Positions 11,854 through 23,533 of a stretch of 64,000 bases of DNA are shown here, piece after piece; the stretch's first letter is position 1; the number at the start of each line of letters is the position of its first letter. The DNA comes from Ascaris suum (Eukaryota > Nematoda > Chromadorea > Rhabditida > Ascarididae). The stretch is from NCBI GenBank assembly GCA_013433145.1, contig CM024187.1, positions 16,109,826 through 16,173,825 of the forward strand, written 5' to 3'. The notes beneath the pieces are model-generated. The model saw only the letters and a program-made list of their open reading frames with translations, did no database searches and had not been told where the DNA came from. The translations under genes were made by a program, and so were the position numbers.

Positions 11854-12897
11854 TCATGTTTCGCAAATAACGATCAAACGTCTTGCTAACTTCTGAAACA
11901 ACACTTCCTGAAATTCAAGCTTTCCTGAAAAATGCTTCGGATCATTGTATGAGCATGAAAAAATTATGCGGTGCGATAGACTTTGAAACACGCTTGATAA
12001 CGTCTGGGAATCTGTTAATTCTCCATCCTCTCTGAGCATTTTTGAATGGCAACTTTCTTTTTTTTTCTGAATTTTTAAAAGTCATTCCCGCGTTCAGAAA
12101 CGTTTAAGATGGAATATGCACCTCTAGTCCATTTGAAGGTTAGTAATGGCAGGGAATAATCCAACAACAAAATTTGGCCACGAAGGTCAGCTCATTCTTT
12201 ACCGAGTCAGCAATAAATCATTTGAAACATCGACAGGTTTTCGTTTAAGAACAGTGATGGCCGTGACAGTGATATCGCAGAAACTGGCAGCAAAGAAAGA
12301 ACTTCCAAGCTGCAAAGAACACCATCCCTCATCAACTTCATTCAAGGTGCTCATTTCATGTTTATTTTAATTAAAAAATTATTGCTGAGAAACTAATGTT
12401 TAGTGCTACAATTGCTTTCTCCTTACGGGAAAACTGACCAACAAAGGATTTGTTTTCCTAGTATAAAACTTTGAATATTGATCGATGAGTTTTTCTCAGC
12501 ACCTTTTGTTGGATGGTTTAAACTTTTTCGATCTTTCAACTTCAGTTTGGGGAAATAGAGAAACAGCTCAAATTTTACAATCTTCCTATCAAAGTTTATG
12601 TAAGATCACCATTGAAAATTTAAAGATAACTTGTATCCTAGAACTAGTTCATGTCCTATAGCGCGACGAGTCTGAATCTTGAATCCATATACCTGAAGAA
12701 TTTGCCTCTGAATTTCAAAAATCGCAAAATGATTGAAAGAAACGATATTCGTTATTTTGAGTTGGAGGTGATAAATTACGACAATTATCGGACGAAAGTG
12801 GAATTAGATGGTTTTTGAGCGCGATTTCGAACAATTGATGGACCTGTTTTGATCGGGTTTCACATGAAATTCTGATGAATGGCGATAATGTGTTCAT
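11854..12897 (-). CDS. Candidate three-exon small gene, unknown (about 112 aa)
   Basis: On the minus strand, exons 12844-12897, 12203-12309 and 11854-12031 join in phase. They start at ATG 12897 and end in TGA at 11854-11856. The second exon is preceded by GTTCTTTGCAG and followed by GTAAAG; the third follows ATGCTCAG. Exon 2 is weakly hydrophobic (SSFFAASFCDITVTAITVL). Exon 3 is soluble-looking (EDGELTDSQTLSSVF, KLEFQEVLFQKLARRL). The first exon and its donor (CAG/GTCCAT) are the weakest part; the gene may start elsewhere. It is divergent from the candidate at 12964, with 66 bp between the two ATGs. I do not recognise the family. Confidence 0.3.
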
Positions 12898-12963
12898 CTC
12901 GAAATGCCAATCGCTAAATGCTTAAATTCCATCAACTACGCGTTCTTGCTGTAGCATTCAGAA

Positions 12964-13425
12964 ATGCAGCATTTTTCTTTGGAGACAAATTTAAGTCAGC
13001 AGTGGTACAATGTTCAGCATGTTGCGCGCTGTCGTTTGACGATGAAAGAGCGAAACAAGGAGGTTCAAGCCAAAATAGCTCTAAATTCTCACCATTTCTC
13101 AAGCACTGAACGCATAATTTCGGAGGATCCCATTCAACTCACTCTAACACTTTCAGATGGCTGTGTCGTCATACATTCCTTGACATCGGGCGTAATAGTA
13201 CTTCGTTGCTTTCATCTATTTTAATGTCCCCTCCTACTATTCATATTACGAATTTTGCATTTTGTAAATTAGAAATGAAACACTATGAAAATTTTTTAAA
13301 ACTTGTTCGCTTTTATGGCGTTACACGAATAAGCCTAAGAATAAGCGACTTTTATTTTTGTAATTTTCCCTAATGAAATTCAGATCGAAAGTTTCTCCGT
13401 GGAAGAAACGAGTGTTAAAATCTAG
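12964..13425 (+). CDS. Candidate small gene, unknown (86-89 aa)
   Basis: The ATG at 12964 lies two bases after an acceptor-like TAGCATTCAG, as expected for a trans-spliced start. The frame runs through RCRLTMKERNKEVQAK and LTLSDGCVVIHSLTSG. It can be read as one exon to TAA at 13224 (86 aa). Alternatively it uses the donor GTAATA at 13192 and continues in 13384-13425 (acceptor AAATTCAG, TAG stop) to give 89 aa. The DGCVVIHSLTSG stretch resembles a beta-propeller (WD-like) blade, but one blade is no proof. If it were an internal exon, upstream exons would collide with the divergent minus-strand candidate. Confidence 0.32.
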
Positions 13426-13429
13426 TTAG

Positions 13430-14145
13430 AGTGTTGATGCAAAAGGTTTTTTTTAATGAAATACAAGAAGTACTCATCGGCATAAATGGATTCAAATGTA
13501 GGAAAGTGGTTTTTATTATCGTATAAATCACGAGAAATACACGCAAATTCGCAAACATTAAACGATTTCTTAGAATGCGTTGTCATGTGAAGCCAACCGG
13601 TTGAGTATTAGATGAATTGCTGCCTCATTGTCAATAGCTCATTTTAGACTCTGCACGTCGAAATGAAGAGGCTCACATAGCAGCTTCTAAAGGAAGAAAT
13701 TATTGGAAAAACTGCTAATTCTTCGGGAGTCTCATTCAGGGCGACCCACATTTCAAAGCATTTCATTTCCGAGCGATCTTCAAGAATTGCACACGAGATG
13801 ATTGCACATATTTCTTTTGCTTAGCGAATATGACGCTGTCATGGTGCCGCTGAATGAAATCTATTTCAGTATTCATTACCCCGTATCTTAGATATAGTGG
13901 TGCTACCTGTGAAAGTGTTTTTATTGCACCTAGGCTGATGTTCACAAAGAAAAAGCGCGAGTAGATCTAATGAAGAGAAACTCGGCGGCGAAATCTCCAA
14001 CAAACAATGTGGTTGTACAATTATCCGTTGAACAACAAAACCGGAAGTGAAATTTTCATGCAGAACAATTTCGTTTATAAGTGAAATTTACTGTGCAGTC
14101 GAGAAAAGGAGAGGAAAAGAGTGGTAAATAATAGCAACTGTGTTG
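13430..14145. other. No supported gene
   Basis: AT-rich. A short open frame on the minus strand (13763-13945) has no splice or motif support. Confidence 0.5.
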
Positions 14146-14148
14146 GTG

Positions 14149-14301
14149 TTACCCACTGTGAAGTTTGGTGGCAACCTGAGTCCTTCCTAACCCAATGTCA
14201 CGTAGTGAGACACCTGTCCTCTTCCCCACTTCGTCCAAAACGATTTTCTGTCCACGGACGGTGCAGTAAGTACGTGCTGTGGTATTCAGAAGGTGTGACA
14301 T
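14149..14301 (-). CDS. Short ORF, unknown (50 aa)
   Basis: A 50-codon frame from ATG 14301 to TAA 14149, ten bases downstream of an acceptor-like TATTTCACAG on the minus strand. It contains RGQKIVLDEVGKRTG and VSLRDIGLGRTQVATK, charged and helix-prone. The plus strand of the same block is also open for 65 codons, so the coding strand is uncertain. The higher G+C of the block supports some coding history. Confidence 0.2.
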   Translation of the reverse strand: MSHLLNTTARTYCTVRGQKIVLDEVGKRTGVSLRDIGLGRTQVATKLHSG

Positions 14302-14466
14302 TTGAAAGAGTCCTGTGAAATACACCGAAGCAACAGAAAGTAACGCAAAGTGTAATAATCCTGGGTAGTAAGAGCTGGTGCCAGCTATTACGGAGTAATT
14401 GTTGTAGGAGTAAGAGCTTCATGTCAATTGGTTATATCTGACTGAAACTTGTTTTTTCCTTCACAG

Positions 14467-14815
14467 ATGTTTCTTGGTATCTTTTTCTTTCTAAGTCTAC
14501 GGCTTGAATTAGAAGTATTAAGTCTCATGGGTCCGTCTTCAGCGGGCAACCAGCTGGAGCCATCGAATGGACAAATAGAGAGGCATACATATAAACGTAA
14601 ACACGACAGCGAAATCGTGAGGTGCTGCCACACTATGCGTAGATCGGAAAGTGAAATGATCGAAATTGAACCAATGCTGAATGCTTCAAAACTCAGAGAA
14701 TCATTTCTAAGCTTCTTCTAGTAAGTCAAGAAAGAATAAGTTTTTACTGGAATTCAATAAACAAATCACGCGTCATTGCAGTTACAGGCATCCGATCACT
14801 GGGAGGGAATCCTAG
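14467..14815 (+). CDS. Candidate two-exon gene, small protein with secretory-like N-terminus (about 95 aa)
   Basis: The ATG at 14467 directly follows CCTTCACAG, the ideal position for a spliced-leader acceptor. Exon 1 (14467-14720) ends at a consensus GTAAGT. After a typical 61-bp intron ending in TCATTGCAG, exon 2 (14782-14815) continues in phase to TAG. The N-terminus is hydrophobic (MFLGIFFFLSLRLELEVL), a possible but poor signal peptide. The mature part has a KR and an RR pair and only two adjacent cysteines (VRCCHTMRR). If exon 1 is not spliced it stops after 84 residues at a TAG overlapping the donor. A peptide precursor is one reading; the family is not recognised. Confidence 0.42.
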
Positions 14816-14981
14816 CAAAGGAAATAAGTGAGGACGATTTTTATCTGGAAGCCGGAAATCATCTTTCTAACTCCTTCACCATAAAATATGTCTTCAGAAC
14901 ATGAGAATTTTAGGACAATGCTTCACGCTTTTTTGTTTATTGTGCTCCTACTTCCTTATATTTGTTTTATTTAGCGGATGA

Positions 14982-15051
14982 AGCTCGAATATTAGGCATG
15001 AGATGACAGCAACGTAAGCTCGAATATTAGGCATGAGATGACAGCAACGTA
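14982..15051. repeat. Perfect 35-bp tandem duplication
   Basis: A 35-bp unit at 14982-15016 is repeated exactly and immediately at 15017-15051. Perfect identity means a recent event (slippage or duplication) or an assembly artefact. It lies 3' of the candidate gene at 14467-14815. Confidence 0.95.
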
Positions 15052-15059
15052 ATGTTGGA

Positions 15060-17400
15060 ACACAAATTGGAGAGAATAGATGACTTCAACGGAATTTCGC
15101 TTGCAAAAATAGAGCTTTCAATCGCAAATGCCCTGTTCTTTGGGCCTACATTGTGTGAAACGAGTTCTGCCTATGAGATCCAAAACGACAGGCTGAGGTT
15201 GCGCAGTGCTTCTCTTCATCGTCGAATGCAGCATCGATCACCTTAGACTTCTACGAAGTGTTGAAATTTTTGCACTGTTCTTTTCATGTTCTCCTTCCCT
15301 ACATCCAACATCTCAAAATTATGACTTTATGCGTTTTTGCAAATTTCCTTTTCAAATGCGCATTATAGTGGCTTCGTATCGGCGAGCACGTAAGTGGATT
15401 TCTATATATGTGCTCATCCATTCAATTCAACTCAGAGCCACTCTGTGTGCCTCTCCTTCATAAAACTGAAGCTAGGTAATGAAATCTGGTGCACACAGTA
15501 CTACTACCCGTCCAGCGCCTGTGACATGTCTTATAATGATCCATCAGTTTCGAAAGAAATTAGAGGAGTTTAGAAGTGCTGAAAAATCTCCACACATTTT
15601 ACAGTGTTCGGGTTTTCATTTTGCGCCCTCCGGTTTGCAAAAGTTTTGTATGGGCCGCCATATCAAGTAAAGCGCGAGAACAGTTGTTCTACGTACCTAG
15701 CTTATTTGCTGGTCTCTGCAACTGGTCGATCAGGTAAACGGCCTGCAAAAACGCACCTTTTCTAGCAGCTTGTTTAATCCTTTTCTCCATTTGGGTTAAT
15801 CGAAATGATGTGAATTTGCATCAAATGCAGATACAGTCATAATCATACATAGCAATCACTACCACTGCGAACGCAGAAGCGTTTCGGCAGGATCTCAGAA
15901 GGTACAATAAATTGGAAAACTTCTAGCAGTGGAAATAATTAGGTGCACATAATCGATGCTCATATAAATTTAGTTTATCACTTTCGTTTAGTTTATTTTC
16001 ATTTATTTCACATTTAATTCGTTCAAGGACATTGAGTAGCCATTCAGTTCTGAGTCTGCTTGAAGGGTTTCTACTTTTTAAGACACGTTCTTCCACAGGG
16101 TAACACGACGGTTGTCCCATTGCGCGTTAGTCGAAGTCAATCTAAGCAGCTGAAGACAGCTGCACTGAAAACGTCTCGCCTAGGCTAAAAGCAATGCACA
16201 TTGCATATTGTACGCTTAGGCGTTTTTTATCTGAGTTCGGTTGGAACATGCATTCATGGCTAGTGGCGGGCGGCTCCTGCAAAGGGAGTCGACTGCGGCT
16301 CCACTGAAGGCCAAGACTCTTATTCCGGACTACATCGCCGATTGCGTAAAGAAAGAGCCGGCTGTTGCTGATTCCGACTCCAAAATGAGTTCAACTCCCT
16401 GACTGCGATTCGACTGAAGTCGGATACACGATGTCCGTCTCCTAGTTTTGCAACTGCAACTCCATTCGCTAATGTTATTTATGAGACCACATCAGGAGAA
16501 GTGCTGCACTATATTGTCGATACATGCATAGCAAATCCTTTTGGAGACCACAGTGCAAAATTAAACCACTTAAACTGTCATTTATATAAAAAGCTATTGT
16601 ACATTGTCAATCCTACACCTATGAAAAGTTGAGGTTGTTCTATTCAAATGTCCTGCAAAGTATTGAATTTCTTGAATCTACCGTTTTCCATGCAGGATAT
16701 GCAGCCTTTTGGGCATTTCTAGATAAAATTTGCTTCATGCGTCTTTCCAGCATTTCCTGGTGGAAGGAAAAGAAGTGGAATAGGGACCAAAGACGGAACG
16801 ATTTAGGACCAACAATCATAAAGGACAAGTAGAGAAATTCAAATTGTAGAGGTTTTAGTTGCAGCAAGTATACTAAGTGTTTACCCTTCTTTCTATCGGC
16901 TGCTGCCTGAAAACAACGAATAAGGAACTTCAGAAAATGTAAATGGATTTAGCTTAAACACAAGTGAAGGAAAATCAAAGTTGAAGAACGAAGCTGCCTC
17001 ATTTTAGAATATTTCGCGATCACATCGATGACGAATAATTGTTGCATCTGGTTATTGCCCACTCTTATCCTTTTCGCCATGCCTGTGGAAATTCGGAGAG
17101 CAATTTGAGCGTCTGTGTTGATTAGGAAACCAGAGCAATTCTTCTCTGCCGTCTGCAAATATCCCTTTTCCGCTCGACAGCAATATAACAAGGAAGACGT
17201 TTCGGTGTATAAGACCGATATTCACCTCCAGTTGTCTTTAGAGCAGTGATAACGAGAGGTTAACAGACTGACCTTGTAGATCAAATGATGGTGTGGAAGC
17301 ATCAAAATAGTACTATGATGTCCTTGTTAGTGAAATCATTATGTATACCGGTTGCAGCTGAGAAGATAGAAACAGATAAGCGCTGATTGTCCAACTGGCA
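15060..17400. other. No supported gene
   Basis: A 64-codon plus-strand frame at 15052-15246 looks coding-like but has no partner exon. A (GGAGTC)-type degenerate repeat occurs near 16270-16460 and is listed separately. The remainder is AT-rich. Confidence 0.45.
16270..16460. repeat. Degenerate GAGTCG/GACTCC hexamer-rich repeat
   Basis: Words such as GGGAGTCGACT, GCGGCTCC, CCGACTCC and TTCAACTCC recur through about 190 bp. They look like a decayed GGAGTC-type simple repeat or the core of an interspersed element. Similar blocks occur at 49250-49450 and 54190-54262. Confidence 0.5.
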
Positions 17401-17409
17401 GGCGCAAAT

Positions 17410-17589
17410 TCACATTTGCATGCAGTGACTCCTGACAACGCATGTGTTCTCCTCTTTGCCCTCGTACCCATTAGTGTTGGTCCTCCGCAGATGACTGATC
17501 TGAAGTAGAGGCCAGGAATCCAGGGCAACGTCATCCCCTCTTCCCTCCTGCGCTGCTTTAGCAGGAGGACGCGACCAGTCATGTTTCAT
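17410..17589 (-). CDS. GC-rich block with overlapping open frames, unknown (59 aa)
   Basis: On the minus strand, ATG 17589 to TGA 17410 is open for 59 codons (DVALDSWPLLQISHLRRTN, GYEGKEENTCVV). A second minus frame (17313-17582) is open for 89 codons over the same bases. The block is strongly enriched in G+C, unlike its flanks. No splice sites fix either frame. It could be a short gene, an exon, or the remains of a mobile element. Confidence 0.25.
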   Translation of the reverse strand: MKHDWSRPPAKAAQEGRGDDVALDSWPLLQISHLRRTNTNGYEGKEENTCVVRSHCMQM

Positions 17590-17599
17590 CTCAAGATTT

Positions 17600-20500
17600 C
17601 AAGATTCCTCGAACTTTCAAATAGCATGGATAAACAGACGTTCTGTTTTGTACCACAGATTAATTCCATTCAAGAGAAGCTGGATGAATAAAAATTCGAA
17701 TGCATCTTGAGGAGGGGAGACTTCATGACTTTCAAAGGCTCTTTCAAACTACATGTAAATGAATCTGGTTTACTTCCAACTACTCGCTATGTAATATGCT
17801 TCTCATCGGTGTAAATGACAATTTATTCTTCTTTCTTCTTCTTTTACATGATTTAATTGATTGAGTGAGTGCAACATCATTTTCTTCTAACCGGAGATTT
17901 CAGGTATGCTGATTTTCAAATTTGATACAATAATTTCAAAGCATTTCTTCAGAAAATCAGCCCACTGATTTCGCTAAAAATTACATTCCTATAGAATGCT
18001 GTTCGAGCGTTCGTTTAATCATGTTGTTGCGCGTTTCCTTTTATTCGTTCGCATTCAGATGAATCCACTCTTTATTTAATATCCGTTCACCACGTCGATG
18101 AACTATTTTCTTAGGCTTGAGAATGAGCACATAAAATCACAACCTCGCTCAGTCGGCATCAGCTGTATTCCAATTTCACGAATTCATTGACTCTTTCACC
18201 ACGTTATACAGTGCAGTTTAAAATGCGATACGTTGAAAAACAAAAACTTTGAGCGTGCTTATGAATAAACTGGCACAAACAAAATTTCTGCAGAAGAGAT
18301 TTTGCACTGAGCATTACGCACACAAATCCTCCAAAAAATCAGCAAGTAGTGCAGTTGAAAAACACTTTTCCACTGATGTCGTCGAAGCCGATATGGACGA
18401 AAATTTTTGCACTGATCACTTTGGCCACTGTTTGGATTGGCCGGCAATGTGCAGATTATGAGATCACAAGTGGCATATCATTTTTGTGGCACTTCTACCT
18501 CCATAAGTTTTGTGCAAATAAGTAAAACCACAGAGAATGGCACTAATACAATCCGCCCATCAGACCCAGCCATTCCACCTATTTTTAACGGAACCAGACG
18601 GAAACTACTTTCAAATGAGTTTTTTTTAAGGGAAAGGAGGGATATAAGTAATTATAAATCATATTTTTCACCAAATAATAACGTTTCTCAGTTTTTGCTA
18701 TGGAAAGGACAAACACCGGCGACCGAATGTGGCGCTAAATTTTCTGAAATGCTTCCTTTCACGCCCTAATCCTCGCCTAACATATACACAAAGACACGTT
18801 TATCACTGGAATAGGTTAATAGATGCAGGTATGCTGTAATGTCCCCATGAGGTAGACCATCAGCTTTCTCGTTAATTATCAGAGCAAATGAGGTTGCGCA
18901 GTGTTCTTTGACCGGCATGTATCTAAAGTTGTCAATCAAACATGGCATTGTTCATCCGCTGTCAGGAATTTCCCTTCCACATTTTCTAGCAGTGAAAATA
19001 TGCTATCACCCATAGCCTTTTAATAGTGTTTACTTCTCATTCGTTCGGTTCAAGATTCATATTAGTCATTTGCGCTTTTCCTTATCTCTAACGGGTTTCT
19101 TTTACTCAGAACAAATATTATCGTATGCAACAAACTTTCAGATATTAAGAACAATCATGAGACTGTAAAGGGAGAAAATGAGCACAGATTGCTTTGAAGT
19201 ATGTCTCAGATTAGTGATGAACAGTTCATCCTTTTCCTTCCTCTCTCGTTCGTTAAGATTTTCTTCGTACATTAGTCACTTCATAACCAATCATATTTCT
19301 CCGTTTAACTCAACCAAGAACCCTTTTACTTCAGTTGTTGGACCTTGCTCATAATTGAGCAAAAGCTTCTTTTCCAGCAACATGCATGCACTTTTTAAAG
19401 GATCTTAGACATGGACATTCATTTGTTAGTTGCAGTTAGAATGCTTCCACGGCTACCCAACCACTGCTCAAATGAGCTATCCAATCAGTAAAATAAATTA
19501 GCTGAGATCAAAGAAAAGAGTAGTGTGAAATTTATTCACGATTTCAAAAATGCAAGGATGAGCGAGATTTGTATTCAGTAAGCAGTACAGCGCAATGCGC
19601 CTTATTTAAAATGCCCCACGTAATAAATGAAACTGAAGTTCATTTGCTTCACAAATGAGATTGTTGCGAAAGCAGCAACTTTTTGTCGGTGTCGAAGGAA
19701 GCTGACTCATGAAATTCGTAGTATCCACCTTATATGCGCCAACAATAAAAAAAATTATACAAACGAATGCAGTAATCGCACCACCAAACAATTTCAGCTA
19801 TGCAATCGCCGTTTTCAAGTCATTCTTGATGTGAGCTTCGCTAATTTCTCATTTGGTGAGGGTTTGAGTGATGGCTGAAAAGCTATGAAATGTGGAATTT
19901 CGACCACTGCAGTTAGAACAGTCAGTGCTATTTTTGATTGAATTTGCCATCGATGAAATGTCACATTTTCATGAGTGGAACCCCGACTGCCAGAACAAAA
20001 TTTTCGACCGCACTGCATTTCAAAGTGGCATCGAGCAATGTACGGGAAAACTTTTGTTGATTTTCGACAGTTGATGCAAGAACGTTTGAATTGTTTATGG
20101 CGAATGCAATTTCTTTATCATATTTTAAAAGTTGTTTGCTGCGAAAATACTATGAGCAAAGTTGAACATTATGCAGTAAATGTTGCATCATTACTGCACC
20201 ATATGGTGAATAAATGCAAATTCTTACCTCACTTATAATAAATTAAAAATCAGCCACAGTTTTCGAGGTCTTCTAACAACTTATGCAATTATCGCCAAAA
20301 ATTCGTTCATGTATTACAAAGAAAAAAATGAATAACTTGCACAGGTAAATATATTTTATCCAGGACCACATGAGACGATCTTTTTCCTCAACGGTGAGAG
20401 TAAATACTAATTATCCTTATAAATCTCATATACAAGCAACACTTGCGAACAACCATTACACACTCGCTCGAAAATACAGCGGTTTCAAATTAGACTATAT

Positions 20501-21780
20501 TTGTCTCCTAGAAAGTAGTCAGGTGACTCTAGCTACAGCCGTAATAGTGATTTCTCATGTTGGCTTCACCTGTGCGTTTCTCTCGTGTCATGCTTATATA
20601 GCTGAAGTGCACATCGTTTCATTTTTTGTCGAGTAAAGGAAAATGTAATAAGGTCTCGGTCTATGCCTACATCTGCATTTGCCTTCGTTGGCGAGTGTGC
20701 GTACGTACGCGTGAGAGCGAAAGGTTTGAATTTCAGAATGCGTATAACTCTCTTTGCTCGACAGAACTCCGACTATTCACCCTGGTTCTATGCGTCAGTT
20801 ACTGGTTCACTTACTGGACAAGGTTAAAAACAGTACTAGATAACTCCTAACCTCTCGGCATTGTAAGGTCATGCCTTAGAAAAAATCACTGATATCTCAG
20901 TTGTATTTCATTGGCACATTTTAACAGTACATCTCATTTAGCAGTACATCTCACTTGTCACGCATCGCCTGAGGTTCCTTGGCAATTTTTATCAAACCTG
21001 ATTAGATCGTCGCTTCCTTAAATACCACTTATGGAATTTCAAGCTTTCTTAAAAGGTATGGATATTTTTCTAACAGGACCTGTACCACTCAAAGCTAAAA
21101 AGCAAACCTTTGCAGCTCGCGACAATTCCACAAAAAAGGTCAGTTACTCTTAACTCATACGGCTAGCCGTCTAACGGCACCAGTAGCTCTTCATTTTTAC
21201 ATAAAGTTAACTATAACCTTAACCTTTTTCGTCCCATGATGTGTTGGAAATGGCGGATTTATGAATAGAAATGTTCCTTTAATCGCACTTGTTACTCTTT
21301 TTTACTACATGAAACCAAAAACATCTTAAACGACCCATCACTTTTTCAAGGTAGACGACTGATTAATTATAACGGTTTATTAATTATAACTAGTTCAAGA
21401 TGGTGCATTTACCCTCATTCCATGCGGTCGACGATTTGATGCAGCCTCAAGATGTTTATCTGGTTCATCTAATTCATGGAAATTTTGAAAGGTTCACTGT
21501 AAACGTCTGAAAGCGACGATTATGGCATCACGCAAACTTTCGAAAGTGACTCCTAAAAACCAATAAGTAAAGCAGAAGCTTAAGGCATATGCGATCGTTG
21601 GGCATGAAATGAATACTGTTGCATGAAGGTTGACGCAATGTGAACACACAGTTGAACATGAGCATAAAACTTTAGCCTCGACAGGTCCTCATTTACGAGT
21701 GTTTTTTATTAATAATCCTCAACTCAAAATGCACATGGTTTGCCAACAATTTGTCAAACACGGTCTTGACACACGTAAAC
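17600..21780. other. No supported gene
   Basis: The plus strand is open at 18437-18769 for 110 codons, and the minus strand is open over part of it; neither has motif or splice support. An 18-bp imperfect tandem duplication (CAGTACATCTCA twice) lies at about 20925-20957. Segments near 19890-20240 share short words with the intron repeat at 6.5-6.9 kb and may be further diverged copies. Confidence 0.4.
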
Positions 21781-21786
21781 TCAAAA

Positions 21787-22020
21787 ATGCGCATCTTACT
21801 AGTCCTTATGCTACAAATTCTTGCTAATGTGGAAGGGTTCCATTCTGCGCCTCGAATGATTGGTTTTTTGGTGGGATGGGATAACGAAGGGGCACGAAAA
21901 TGCACAATTCTTTCTATTTTTTTGTTCTCAAAGGAAACTGATGCAGCTGAGTATCGTCCGAAGCGTAGAAATATTCCAAAAGCGAAATGCTCAAGAAGTG
22001 AAACTGGCCAAAACTTCTAA
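21787..22020 (+). CDS. Candidate secreted small peptide (56 aa spliced, 77 aa unspliced)
   Basis: The ATG at 21787 opens with a classic signal-peptide profile (MRILLVLMLQILANVEG). Reading straight through gives 77 residues, including a stretch encoded by a pyrimidine run (TILSIFLFSK) that looks like intron. Removing 21871-21933 (GTGGGA...CTCAAAG, 63 bp) keeps the frame and gives 56 residues with a basic, dibasic-containing mature region (EYRPKRRNIPKAK). A neuropeptide-like or effector-like secreted peptide would fit, but nothing diagnostic is present. No acceptor lies immediately upstream. Another frame of the second exon is open and ends at a GTAATT donor, so the model is not secure. Confidence 0.33.
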   Translation: MRILLVLMLQILANVEGFHSAPRMIGFLVGWDNEGARKCTILSIFLFSKETDAAEYRPKRRNIPKAKCSRSETGQNF

Positions 22021-22152
22021 GTAATTTGAGCAACACATCAAATTTGCTTCGTTCTAGACGGATGTTCGAAGTAACTTCTTTACGATTTCCTAGATAATGA
22101 AACAAATTAGTGTGTACCTATTGACCTAATCTGCGATGGTGTTCATCGAAGA

Positions 22153-22473
22153 GTGTCAGTTTGGAATAGAGCAAATAAGAAACTCTTTCCTATCAGTTCA
22201 CTCTCTTTTCAGCCGCACTTTTCGAATGTCTTGTTTCACCGTCTGCAATTGTCATTTTCCTCAACGACCCGTTGCAATTCTCGTTTATGGCGTCATTGGA
22301 TCCATTTTGCGCTGATTCATTCAACAGCGACGACGTTATTCGATGTTCTGGATCGAGCATTCTGCTCTCTGACAGTAAATATTGTTGTGAGAGGCGAAAG
22401 GACTCCTGGCGAAAAGTTCAGCGTTTCTTGGCCAATGTTCGGGTTTAACGGCGAAAATGATGATAAAGTTTAG
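22153..22473 (+). CDS. Open frame behind a strong acceptor, unknown
   Basis: A 107-codon frame ending in TAG at 22471-22473. Within it lie two acceptor-like sites (TTTCCTATCAG and CTCTCTTTTCAG, about 22197 and 22214), so the true exon probably starts at one of them. The C-terminal part (VVRGERTPGEKF, GFNGENDDKV) has coding-like composition. The other two frames of the same segment are also open for about 35-80 codons, which weakens the case. Confidence 0.22.
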   Translation: MSVWNRANKKLFPISSLSFQPHFSNVLFHRLQLSFSSTTRCNSRLWRHWIHFALIHSTATTLFDVLDRAFCSLTVNIVVRGERTPGEKFSVSWPMFGFNGENDDKV

Positions 22474-22479
22474 TGAAAA

Positions 22480-23530
22480 CATCAGTTTTTGTAATAATTC
22501 ACGCACACTTTCCGCAAATAAAAGAATAGTTTTTTCAAAAGAAATATTTTATCAGTTTTGAGTTTTTCCCAACTGGTGACAGTTTTTGAGGTGATATCTT
22601 GTAGAAGTCGAGCGTAAAGTTTGAATTTCTAAGTTAGTGGATGCGAAACCCCTAGGCGCATCCTTTATTTCCGTCCTTTAGCTCTCAAACTTTAAAAAAG
22701 CGCTCGAAAGCTACAGAGCGGTAGAACATTCTAATTTCCCGAAATTCATTCAGGGATCTTCAATGTTCGAGCTGTACTTATAAAGTGTGACAACTATGAC
22801 CCTTGCCGAACTTCTCGCTTGTTAGAGATTGCTCTCGCATTTACCTGCAGACAGCCTTTTAGAAGCCGAGGACATTTAAGGTCACTTGCATGCCGTCTTG
22901 ATGCCCTACACCTTATGGGGAACACATTCGGCCGATCAGATGCCTAAATTCTATGGCGAATTATCAAAAACCAGTCAAGCTGATTCGGGATGCCCAGTAA
23001 GTTGTTCTGCGCCCAACTTATAATCAAGAAAAGAATCAGTGTCTATCACATCTTCATTTAACATTTGTATTTGGAACAGCGTTGCCGATAGACCAATTTG
23101 CTATAAAAGATAAGATTTTATAATTATCGCGCAATTCTTCATCAGTTACATCAGAAAGATCTTTTTTACTAAACTTTTTAGTTGATTTAAATGCCAATTC
23201 GCATTCAAGTGCACGAGGTGCAGTTCAATGAGCCCTTCCATTCTTTTCTTTCTTTCTTTCGTTGCGGAATTTGCAAGTGCGGGAATGCATGTTGCATCAG
23301 TCTTCTTGTGCGGTCGGTACAGAGGTGTCTAACTAGTCGTTTAGAAACAGTTAGCAAAGAAACAATGGTTTACTTCCACAGGCCGTTTCTTCTCATCTGA
23401 GGGCTTCTACGAATTCATCTACCTTGCGCTCACAGTTAATTGGAGCCACTCGACATCCACCAAAAGTTTGGGTGCTGATTTACTCATATTTGCAATTGTA
23501 ATAGTTGCTAAAAAAATTATTCCTCTCTCA
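22480..23530. other. No supported gene
   Basis: A moderately GC-rich stretch (22780-22990) ends at a GTAAGT site (22999), but the upstream frame is ambiguous. The remainder shows nothing. Confidence 0.4.
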
Positions 23531-23533
23531 GAA

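Noticed and set aside
18437..18769. 110-codon plus frame
   Set aside because: The minus strand is open over part of the same bases and neither shows splice sites or motifs.
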